Assembly: GCA_030618945.1 (NCBI GenBank)
Contig: JAUXCI010000090.1
Coordinates: forward strand, 1 to 9,209
DNA length: 9,209 nucleotides
Direction: 5' to 3'
From: Flavobacteriaceae bacterium
GTDB lineage: Bacteria > Bacteroidota > Bacteroidia > Flavobacteriales > Flavobacteriaceae
A model generated the notes under the pieces. That model saw only the letters and a program-made list of their open reading frames with translations, made no database searches and was not told the origin of the DNA. The position numbers and the translations under genes are program-made. Below are positions 1 through 6,048 of the stretch, piece after piece. Positions within the stretch are counted from its first letter, which is position 1. Every line of letters starts with the position of its first letter.

Positions 1-259
1 CTATCCAATTAGACAAATCGCGATTCGCCAAAATATTAAGGAAATAGTAATTTTTGTTTCTTTCGCGCATTTGTCTTTCAAACCTACTCAGAACCATGGA
101 ACTCACTCCACACCTTATACTGTGTTTAAACAGGAAAACGGATTCATTCATTGACTCATCCAATAAGCCCTGCCATTGTTCTTCTTGAAAAAAATCAATT
201 CTTAAGCCCTGCTCATCATCCTTTGGCTTTTTGTTTTTTCTATTAAATATATTTAACAT
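1..259 (-). CDS. ytxJ: Bacilliredoxin, YtxJ/BrxC family (C-terminus cut by window edge)
   Basis: Translation from the ATG at 259-257 stays open for 86 codons and runs off the left edge, so the C-terminus is missing. After a basic, polar N-terminus (about residues 1-20) comes a thioredoxin-like start. The hallmark is FKHSIRCGVSSM at residues 44-55, with C50 the only cysteine visible, followed by LANRDLSNWI at 77-86; both blocks match the YtxJ family, called bacilliredoxin BrxC in Bacillus. Family members are monothiol, thioredoxin-fold proteins that remove bacillithiol from S-bacillithiolated proteins in the cytoplasm. The canonical family block is closer to KHSTRCSISSM, so the residues after the cysteine (GVS) vary here. 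The start lies 8 bases past the metallophosphoesterase stop codon, so the gene is probably the third in that unit. The presence of bshA at 3894-5027 supports a bacillithiol role. The activity is inferred from family, not shown. Confidence 0.88.
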   Translation of the reverse strand, partial: MLNIFNRKNKKPKDDEQGLRIDFFQEEQWQGLLDESMNESVFLFKHSIRCGVSSMVLSRFERQMRERNKNYYFLNILANRDLSNWI

Positions 260-267
260 ATTGTTTT

Positions 268-1530
268 CTAAACTTTTCTTGTTAATTCAATTACAGTAAT
301 TTCAGGCCAAATACCCACCCTTCCTGGGAATCCAAGAAAGCCAAAACCCCTGTTTACGTATAATAACTGTTCTGCTTTTTCATATAATCCAGCCCATTGA
401 GGATAAATATATTTTATGGGACTCCATTTAAAACCAGGGATCTCTACACCAAATTGCATCCCGTGAGTATGACCAGATAAAGTAAGGTCAATATGCGCAG
501 GATGCTGTAATACCTTTTTGTTCCAATGGGTTGGATCATGACTCATTAATATCTTGAAATTAACATCCTCTCTGCCTTCTAAAGCCTTATCTATATCTCC
601 TCTTTGCGGAAACGGTGGGTTACCCCAATTTTCAACCCCGTAAATTCCTATTTCTTCTTCATCTATAATAATCGAGTCATTTTCATTGTTCAATAACTTA
701 AAACCCATTTCCTTTTGATATTTAAAAAGCAGGTCCATATTATTCATTTTATCATTTTCAGAATCCCACTTTTTATAATCACCATAATCGTGATTTCCTA
801 AAATTGAATATACCCCGTGTGGTGCCTGAAGTTTTTTGAAATCATCAATAAAAGGTACGATTTCTCTTGAATCATTATTGACCAGATCTCCTGTAAATAA
901 AATAAGATCAGGGTCTTGTTTATTGACTAAGTCAATTCCATCCAAAATGGCTTTGCGATCGTCAAAACTACCGGAATGGATATCTGAAATATGAACAATT
1001 TTAAAATTTTCAAAGGATTTTGGCAGGTTTTTAAATGACAACTTAACCGTATTAACCTTGAAATTATACTTACCCTGTGTTATACCATAGAGCATTGAAG
1101 TAAAAGGAATTGCCGCAACAAACAGTCCTGCTTTTCGAACAAACTTTCTTCGGCCGTCAGGGCTGCTTTTCAATTTTTTATTTCGAAATAAATTTAATGT
1201 GACAAACAAAATAAATTTTACTATTCTGACAATATCTTCTAACAAAAAAAACAGGATCAAAAATAATTTGAAAACAAAAAACGAAAAGAAAAAACCCACA
1301 AATAAATTTGGAATCAAAGCTGCCTGCAAAGGCTTTAGTGTGAAATTACCATATAAAAAGTAAAGACCTATATACCCGAAAACAACAGCAATGAAATAAA
1401 CAACATAAAAAATCTTCTTCCATTTGGGAGTACTAAAACTCTTTTGTAATGCTTTAAACACATACAAATCCATTCCCAACAGCACTACTAGGGTCCAAAA
1501 TATGTTAATTGAGATGTTTCTGGTCGACAT
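268..1530 (-). CDS. Membrane-anchored calcineurin-like metallophosphoesterase (YkuE/YaeI-like)
   Basis: A 420-residue protein with a hydrophobic N-terminal part and a C-terminal metallophosphoesterase domain. Membrane segments are likely at about 7-25, 40-60 and 72-98, with a further hydrophobic stretch at 103-114 and another at 134-150. The catalytic domain (about 170-415) has all the metal-binding blocks: D183-x-H185 (HISDIHSG), GD at 214-215, GNHD at 245-248, H331 (MSHD) and GHTHG at 353-357. Such enzymes use two metal ions to cleave phosphomono- or diesters; in this branch the substrates suggested are lipid or envelope phosphates, but the true substrate cannot be read from the sequence. 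GRRKFVRKAG (126-135) just before the last hydrophobic segment resembles a twin-arginine signal, which suggests the domain faces the periplasm. The ATG directly follows the proline dehydrogenase stop codon (TAAATG), so translation is probably coupled. Family confidence is high; substrate unknown. Confidence 0.9.
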   Translation of the reverse strand: MSTRNISINIFWTLVVLLGMDLYVFKALQKSFSTPKWKKIFYVVYFIAVVFGYIGLYFLYGNFTLKPLQAALIPNLFVGFFFSFFVFKLFLILFFLLEDIVRIVKFILFVTLNLFRNKKLKSSPDGRRKFVRKAGLFVAAIPFTSMLYGITQGKYNFKVNTVKLSFKNLPKSFENFKIVHISDIHSGSFDDRKAILDGIDLVNKQDPDLILFTGDLVNNDSREIVPFIDDFKKLQAPHGVYSILGNHDYGDYKKWDSENDKMNNMDLLFKYQKEMGFKLLNNENDSIIIDEEEIGIYGVENWGNPPFPQRGDIDKALEGREDVNFKILMSHDPTHWNKKVLQHPAHIDLTLSGHTHGMQFGVEIPGFKWSPIKYIYPQWAGLYEKAEQLLYVNRGFGFLGFPGRVGIWPEITVIELTRKV

Positions 1531-2697
1531 TTATAATTTCCTTCTCTTTCTCTCTGTTTTGATCAGTCCTAACTCTCTATTGGTCTGCCCCGCCACGGAA
1601 GTATTTTCTTCTGCCCTTCTTATCAGATAAGGCATGACATCTTTTACAGGCCCGAAAGGAAGGTATTTAGCTACATTAAATCCTTCTTTCGCCAAATTGA
1701 ACGAAATATTGTCACTCATCCCAAAAAGCTGACCAAACCACAATCTTGAATCTACTTTGGAGTAGTTTGATTTATTGATCAGGTCCATGAATAAATAGGA
1801 ACTTTCTTCATTGTGCGTACCGCAAAAAATGGCCATGTCATCGAGATTATCAAACATATATTGTAAAACTGCATCAAATGTATCATCAGTTTCCTTTTTG
1901 GTTGCACATATAGGGTCTTTATAGTTATTTTCTTCAGCTCTTTCTCTTTCTTTTTCCATATATGCCCCACGAACAAGTTTCATACCAATTTTATAACCCT
2001 TGGCTTTTGACCTTTTATGTAAGCCCTTCAAATAGTCCAACCTATCATGTCTGTAGAGCTGCAAGGTACTATAAATGACTACCTTTTCTTTATTGTATTT
2101 TTCCATAAGATCTTCCAATAGATCATCTGCTGCAGTTTGCATCCAGCTTTCCTCAGCGTCAATCAACAAACAAACATTATTATCAAAACAAGCCTTGGCT
2201 ACTTTTTCATATCGAGCGACTACCCTAGCCCACTCCTTCTTTTCATCAGGACTTAAGGCAATATTTTCCGTAATTTTTCGGTATAGCTCAAATCTGCCAA
2301 AACCAGTGGGTTTAAAAACTGCAAAAGGCATGGATTCCTTTTCTTTTGCAAAATTGATCAATAAAAGGGTTTTATCCATCACAGAATCAAACTGTTCTTC
2401 ATTTTCTTTTCCTTCTACTGAATAATCCAATACTGAATGAACATTCTTGGACATCATTTTATCTATTATAGGCATGCAATCGGTTTCACTAACACCTCCG
2501 CAGAAATGATCGAATACCGTTGCTCTAATCAAACCTTCAACGGGAAGTGAAGATTTCAAAGCAAATTTTGTTACGGCTGTTCCAATTTTAACCAAAGGTT
2601 GACTTTTGATCAAACGAAACAGAAAATACCCTCTTTCCAGCTCAGAATCTGACTTTAGACTGAAAGCAATTTGTGTATTATTAAAAAGATTATTCAT
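1531..2697 (-). CDS. Proline dehydrogenase, stand-alone (PRODH)
   Basis: A 388-residue FAD enzyme that oxidises L-proline to 1-pyrroline-5-carboxylate and passes electrons to the quinone pool, the first step of proline use. It has only the PRODH barrel and no pyrroline-carboxylate dehydrogenase domain, unlike fused PutA, so that second enzyme must be encoded elsewhere. Visible blocks are LLIDAEES (177-184), YSTLQLYRHDRLDYL (209-223), KLVRGAY (240-246), GTHN (293-296) and the C-terminal YLPFGPVKDVMPYLIRRAEEN (345-365); in the known family the paired arginines and the glutamate of RRxEN bind the proline carboxylate and amino group. The length is normal for the Bacteroidota group, which carries an insert relative to the short bacterial PRODHs. 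It is the first gene of a unit with the phosphoesterase and bacilliredoxin, and faces away from aroB. A promoter candidate lies at 2735-2767. Confidence 0.95.
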   Translation of the reverse strand: MNNLFNNTQIAFSLKSDSELERGYFLFRLIKSQPLVKIGTAVTKFALKSSLPVEGLIRATVFDHFCGGVSETDCMPIIDKMMSKNVHSVLDYSVEGKENEEQFDSVMDKTLLLINFAKEKESMPFAVFKPTGFGRFELYRKITENIALSPDEKKEWARVVARYEKVAKACFDNNVCLLIDAEESWMQTAADDLLEDLMEKYNKEKVVIYSTLQLYRHDRLDYLKGLHKRSKAKGYKIGMKLVRGAYMEKERERAEENNYKDPICATKKETDDTFDAVLQYMFDNLDDMAIFCGTHNEESSYLFMDLINKSNYSKVDSRLWFGQLFGMSDNISFNLAKEGFNVAKYLPFGPVKDVMPYLIRRAEENTSVAGQTNRELGLIKTERKRRKL

Positions 2698-2734
2698 GTC
2701 ATTAAATTATTAACAAAGATTTTTAAATTTTGAA

Positions 2735-2767
2735 TAAAGATACTTAGTCTGGTTTATTTTTTACAAA
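2735..2767 (-). promoter_or_regulatory. Bacteroidota-type promoter candidate for the proline dehydrogenase unit
   Basis: On the minus strand TTTG (2767-2764) is followed after 21 bases by TATCTTTA (2742-2735), seven of eight positions of the Bacteroidota -7 consensus TAnnTTTG at the usual spacing. Transcription would start near 2728, giving a leader of about 30 bases before the ATG at 2697. The 107-base gap is shared with aroB, for which only weak matches are seen on the plus strand (for example TTTG at 2729-2732, then TATTTTTT at 2755-2762). Confidence 0.42.
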
Positions 2768-2804
2768 TATTTCACCGTTATTTGCATGATTAAAATTGAA
2801 TTTA

Positions 2805-3875
2805 ATGAAGTCAATCTTATCAACTAATTATTATGTGCATTTCGATGAAAATGCTTACTTCTCATTAAGTAAATACCTTCAAGATAATTTTTGTTCCAAG
2901 ATTTTTATTTTGGTTGACAACAATACCAAAGAGCACTGTTTACCCCTGTTTCAAAAAAAAGCTAATTTCGACCTATCAGTTGAAATCATTGAGATCAAGG
3001 CAGGAGAAGTTTATAAAAACATTGAGACTTGCAGCCATCTGTGGGGCCGTTTATCCGATTTGGGAGCAGACAGAAAATCCCTGATTATAAATCTTGGTGG
3101 TGGGGTGATTACAGATATGGGTGGCTTTGTTGCTTCTACTTTTAAAAGAGGTATAAAATTTATAAACGTACCCACCACCCTTCTAAGTATGGTTGATGCT
3201 TCTGTTGGGGGTAAAACGGGAGTCGATCTGGGCGTATTAAAAAATCAAATAGGATTGTTCAGCAACCCAGAGATGGTATTAGTTGACATGGATTTTTTAG
3301 ATACGGTATCAACTAGAGAAATGAGATCCGGATTGGCAGAGATTATCAAATATGGATTTACTTTCGACAAAAGTTTATGGAAAGAAATTCAAACTTTCAA
3401 AACTATTGAACTTGAAAAAATAAAACCCTTAATCTACCGATCAATAGAGATTAAAAATGATGTGGTTCTTCAGGACCTGTTAGAAAATAATCTTCGTAAG
3501 TCACTAAATTTTGGTCATACTATTGGTCATGCCATAGAATCTTACTTTCTTGAATCAGCAGTTAAAAAAGATCTGACACACGGTGAAGCCATAGCTGTGG
3601 GTATGATTATAGAGTTATACTATTCTTCAAAACTTTATGATTTCTCCTTAAGCTTAACCGAGGAATTGAAATCGTTTGTCAACAGTTTTTACGGTAAAGT
3701 AAACTTCGAGCAGGATGACCTAGCTGGCATCACTGATTTAATGCAATACGATAAAAAGAACGTAAGCGGGCAAGTGAACTTTGTTTTATTGGATAGTTTA
3801 GAGAAATGCCAACTAGACGTAAAAGTAAATCCTGATCTCGTTAAAGAAGGCTTATTGTATTATATGGAAAATTAG
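2805..3875 (+). CDS. aroB: 3-dehydroquinate synthase
   Basis: A 356-residue enzyme of the shikimate pathway that converts DAHP (3-deoxy-D-arabino-heptulosonate 7-phosphate) to 3-dehydroquinate, using NAD+ and a divalent metal, in the cytoplasm. From the chosen start the NAD-binding loop GGGVITDMGGF is at 98-108, followed by KFINVPTTLLSMVDASVGGKTG (118-139), which is diagnostic of the family. The metal-binding region follows: RSGLAEIIKYG (175-185), LNFGHTIGHAIES (234-246) and THGEAIAVGM (258-267), then YDKKN (315-319). Every expected block is present and the length is typical. The frame could start nine bases earlier at a TTG (2796), but the ATG at 2805 is preferred since ATG is commoner and the family needs no extra residues there. 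It is transcribed away from proline dehydrogenase and ends 18 bases from the converging bshA stop codon. Confidence 0.97.
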   Translation: MKSILSTNYYVHFDENAYFSLSKYLQDNFCSKIFILVDNNTKEHCLPLFQKKANFDLSVEIIEIKAGEVYKNIETCSHLWGRLSDLGADRKSLIINLGGGVITDMGGFVASTFKRGIKFINVPTTLLSMVDASVGGKTGVDLGVLKNQIGLFSNPEMVLVDMDFLDTVSTREMRSGLAEIIKYGFTFDKSLWKEIQTFKTIELEKIKPLIYRSIEIKNDVVLQDLLENNLRKSLNFGHTIGHAIESYFLESAVKKDLTHGEAIAVGMIIELYYSSKLYDFSLSLTEELKSFVNSFYGKVNFEQDDLAGITDLMQYDKKNVSGQVNFVLLDSLEKCQLDVKVNPDLVKEGLLYYMEN

Positions 3876-3893
3876 GTGAAGTCCTTCTAAATC

Positions 3894-5027
3894 TTAGAAA
3901 CCATTCTTAATAACTCTTTTGTACATTTCTTCATACTTCGGCAGGATTTTTTCAATAGAGAACTGATGCGCTGCCTTATAAGCGTTATTTTTAAATTCCA
4001 ATAGTCGTTCTTCATTCTCAAGAATAAAAACAGCTTTTTCAGCCATATCATCAACGTCTCCTACATCGCTTAAAAAACCAGTTACCCCTTGTGTGTTAAC
4101 TTCCGGCAAACCTCCTGTATTTGTTGAAATCACTGGTGTTTTTGAAGCCATGGCCTCAAGGGCTGCCAATCCAAAACTTTCAGTTTCTGATGGTAGTAAA
4201 AACAGGTCAGTAAGACAAAGGATTTTAAGAATTTCATCGCTTTTTCCTAAAAACAAAATTCTGTCTTCAATCCCCAATTCCTTGGCCAAAAGATCCGCCT
4301 TCTCTTTATCAGGACCTTCACCCACCAAAATAAGCTTGGATGGAATTTTTTGCTGCACTTTATGAAAAATGCTGATAACATCCAGGATTCGTTTTACTGG
4401 TCTCAAATTACTCACGTGTGTCAAAATCTTTTCTCCATCCCCCGCTAGCGTGTCTCTCAAACAGGTGTCATTGCTTTCATTTTCAATTTTATCAAAGTCA
4501 ATAAAATTATATATAACCTCTACTTCTTTTTTAATATTAAAAAGCCTCAAGGTGTCGTTCTTTAAACTTTGTGAAACCGTAGTTACCACATCAGAATGGT
4601 TGATGCTAAATTCTACGGCAGGTTTATAAACAGGGTGACTTCCCACAAGGGTTATGTCAGTCCCGTGAAGGGTCGTAACAATGGGTATATTAATGTCAAA
4701 GTCTTTAAGCATCTGCTTTGCCATATATGCAGCAAAAGCGTGAGGAATGGCATAGTGTACATGTAGGAGGTCCAAATTATATTTTTGAACTGATTCCACC
4801 AATTTACTAGCCAGCGCCAAATTATATGGTTGGTAATGAAACAAAGGGTAATTTTCTACAAAAACCTCATGAAAATGAAGGTTGTGATTTAAAAAATTTA
4901 ATTTGACAGGCTGATGAGAAGTAATAAAATGAACCTGGTGTCCCTTTTGGGCCAAGGCTATTCCTAATTCTGTAGCAACTACACCACTACCTCCATATGT
5001 TGGATAGCAAACTATTCCTATATTCAT
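3894..5027 (-). CDS. bshA: N-acetyl-alpha-D-glucosaminyl L-malate synthase (bacillithiol synthesis)
   Basis: A 377-residue GT4 retaining glycosyltransferase with the GT-B fold. BshA joins N-acetylglucosamine from UDP-GlcNAc to L-malate, the first step of bacillithiol synthesis, in the cytoplasm. The N-terminus CYPTYGGSGVVATELG (7-22) with the GGSG loop is the BshA signature that separates it from other GT4 enzymes. Further blocks are LLHVHYAIPHA (87-97), TLHGTDITLVGSHP (119-132), SNLRPVKR (206-213, phosphate-contacting R209 and K212) and the nucleotide-sugar motif E283-x7-E291 (ESFGLAALE), followed by STNTGGLPEV (301-310). Length is normal. The later pathway genes bshB and bshC are not in this window. 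It converges with aroB, and its upstream gap is shared with the Nudix gene. The bacilliredoxin at the left edge is a likely downstream user of the product. Confidence 0.95.
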   Translation of the reverse strand: MNIGIVCYPTYGGSGVVATELGIALAQKGHQVHFITSHQPVKLNFLNHNLHFHEVFVENYPLFHYQPYNLALASKLVESVQKYNLDLLHVHYAIPHAFAAYMAKQMLKDFDINIPIVTTLHGTDITLVGSHPVYKPAVEFSINHSDVVTTVSQSLKNDTLRLFNIKKEVEVIYNFIDFDKIENESNDTCLRDTLAGDGEKILTHVSNLRPVKRILDVISIFHKVQQKIPSKLILVGEGPDKEKADLLAKELGIEDRILFLGKSDEILKILCLTDLFLLPSETESFGLAALEAMASKTPVISTNTGGLPEVNTQGVTGFLSDVGDVDDMAEKAVFILENEERLLEFKNNAYKAAHQFSIEKILPKYEEMYKRVIKNGF

Positions 5028-5086
5028 ATATTTTATTTAAGCTAAAATTGACGCTTTATTCTTTTATCCTTACATATTAAACCAAA

Positions 5087-5110
5087 GATGCTGACTTTAA
5101 TTAAAGCATC
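5087..5110. repeat. Dyad in the bshA/Nudix divergent gap: 12-bp palindrome plus GATGCT/AGCATC arms
   Basis: CTTTAATTAAAG at 5095-5106 is a perfect 12-bp palindrome. An alternative overlapping pairing is GATGCT (5087-5092) with AGCATC (5105-5110), 12 bases apart. The dyad sits 60 bases before the bshA ATG and 110 before the Nudix ATG, where an operator for either gene could lie. It has no T-run, so it is not an obvious terminator. AT-rich palindromes arise easily by chance here. The rest of the 192-base gap (5028-5219) shows no clear promoter on either strand and no further gene; a nine-base repeat AATTGTAAA occurs at 5184-5192 and 5198-5206. Confidence 0.3.
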
Positions 5111-5219
5111 ACGTCCTTCTCAGCACAAAATTTAAGTTCAGGTATATTCCATTGAGATAAATACTGGAATCGTATTAAGGATTAATTGTAAATTCGCAAT
5201 TGTAAAAATAAACTTTTCT

Positions 5220-5858
5220 ATGGAATTTGACCAATTTTTATCACTGATTCCAAAACTCGAGGATTCAAACCCTGGTGGGTTTGAATCTCATTTAAAAATG
5301 ATTCCAAAAGAACGAATCATACCAGGACCTGATGAAATAAAAGGCAGAAATCCTAAAAAGGCAGCGGTGTTGGCCCTTTTTTACCCTGACAAACATAATG
5401 AAACACTATTTTTATTGATTTTAAGGGCCGATTATGATGGGACTCATGCAGCTCAAATAGGGTTTCCCGGAGGAAAATTTGAAAAAGAAGACCGTAAATT
5501 AAAAACAACCGCACTTAGAGAAACTTATGAAGAAGTTGGCGTTAATGTAGATGAGATCAAGGTCAAAAAAAAGCTGTCTGATATTTTTATTCCCCCTAGT
5601 AATTTTATAGTAAGTCCTTATCTTGGAATCGTTGAATCCACTCCTGAGTTCATTATCAATCAAGAAGTTAAAGAAGTCATTGAAGTAAAACTAGTTGATT
5701 TGCTTAACGAATCGTTTGTTTCGACCAAAAATTTGACCACAAGCTATATGGAAAATATAGATGTACCGTGTTTCGAATTAAACAAGCACATCGTTTGGGG
5801 AGCTACTGCCATGATGCTGAGTGAAATTAAAGACCTTATTAACCTGAGTTCGATTTAA
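5220..5858 (+). CDS. Nudix hydrolase, CoA pyrophosphatase type (NudL/NUDT7-like)
   Basis: A 212-residue Nudix protein. The CoA-pyrophosphatase group cleaves coenzyme A and its oxidised or acylated forms to 3',5'-ADP and phosphopantetheine, tidying damaged CoA. The region LLILRADYDGTHAAQIGFPGG (65-85) corresponds to the CoA-specific motif that precedes the Nudix box, and the box follows at about 84-107 with TALRETYEEVGV (97-108), giving RE at 100-101 and EE at 104-105 as metal ligands. The spacing from FPGGK to TALRE is one residue longer than the textbook Nudix box, as is normal for this group. PSNFIVSPYLG (about 126-136) is another group feature. Two positions of the CoA motif vary (see findings). 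Substrate is inferred from family. It is a lone gene, 190 bases before the acyltransferase, and divergent from bshA. Confidence 0.88.
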   Translation: MEFDQFLSLIPKLEDSNPGGFESHLKMIPKERIIPGPDEIKGRNPKKAAVLALFYPDKHNETLFLLILRADYDGTHAAQIGFPGGKFEKEDRKLKTTALRETYEEVGVNVDEIKVKKKLSDIFIPPSNFIVSPYLGIVESTPEFIINQEVKEVIEVKLVDLLNESFVSTKNLTTSYMENIDVPCFELNKHIVWGATAMMLSEIKDLINLSSI

Positions 5859-5893
5859 AATTTTGACACATCTTTATTAATTTTATCCTTGTG

Positions 5894-5927
5894 TTTGCCA
5901 CTATTTCGATTGAGTGTTTTATATTTG
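5894..5927 (+). promoter_or_regulatory. Bacteroidota-type promoter for the acyltransferase gene
   Basis: TTTG (5894-5897) is followed after 22 bases by TATATTTG (5920-5927), an exact match to the Bacteroidota -7 consensus TAnnTTTG at acceptable spacing. Transcription would begin near 5934, leaving a leader of about 115 bases before the ATG at 6049. This is the best promoter match in the window. A start this far upstream is testable by 5'-end mapping. Confidence 0.5.
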
Positions 5928-5947
5928 CCTTGAACTGTTGTTACAAG

Positions 5948-5987
5948 GTTAATTACGGTTGCACCATTAACACCCCTATAGATGGTG
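5948..5987 (+). promoter_or_regulatory. Possible alternative hairpins in the acyltransferase leader
   Basis: Inside the predicted leader, GTTAAT (5948-5953) can pair with ATTAAC (5966-5971), while CACCAT (5962-5967) can pair with ATGGTG (5982-5987). The two pairings share bases 5966-5967, so they exclude each other. Each stem is only six base pairs, and no known riboswitch class is recognised. Downstream the leader has a short TTGATTGATTGA run (5990-6001) and the 8-bp palindrome TTGCGCAA (6031-6038). No coding sequence is seen in 5859-6048. Confidence 0.2.
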
Positions 5988-6048
5988 AATTGATTGATTG
6001 AGAACAATTGACAATGTTTCATTAAGTTTATTGCGCAAATAGTTAAGA

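Noticed and set aside
1779..1976. 65-codon second frame on the same strand inside proline dehydrogenase
   Set aside because: Out-of-frame overlap with a well-conserved barrel region; no motifs.
2075..2425. Open frame of 116 codons on the plus strand inside proline dehydrogenase
   Set aside because: It lies antisense to a clear enzyme with conserved motifs, has serine- and phenylalanine-rich low-complexity translation, and no own start context. Treated as a shadow.
2796..2804. TTG start three codons upstream of aroB ATG
   Set aside because: The ATG at 2805 gives a full normal-length enzyme; TTG use is rarer and nothing in the sequence favours it.
3885..3899. TTCTAA-atc-TTAGAA inverted repeat between aroB and bshA ends
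   Set aside because: Only a 6-bp, AT-rich stem with no following T-run. It could be a weak convergent terminator, but the evidence is too thin to call.
4093..4629. Two open frames on the plus strand inside bshA
   Set aside because: They are antisense to the conserved C-terminal domain and active-site E-x7-E of bshA and show no recognisable motif.
5184..5206. Direct repeat AATTGTAAA, 14 bases apart, before the Nudix gene
   Set aside because: Nine-base AT-rich repeats are likely by chance here; no known regulator site.
6008..6040. TTGACA in the acyltransferase leader as a sigma-70 -35 box
   Set aside because: No TATAAT-like -10 at 16-18 bases, and Bacteroidota use a different primary promoter pattern.
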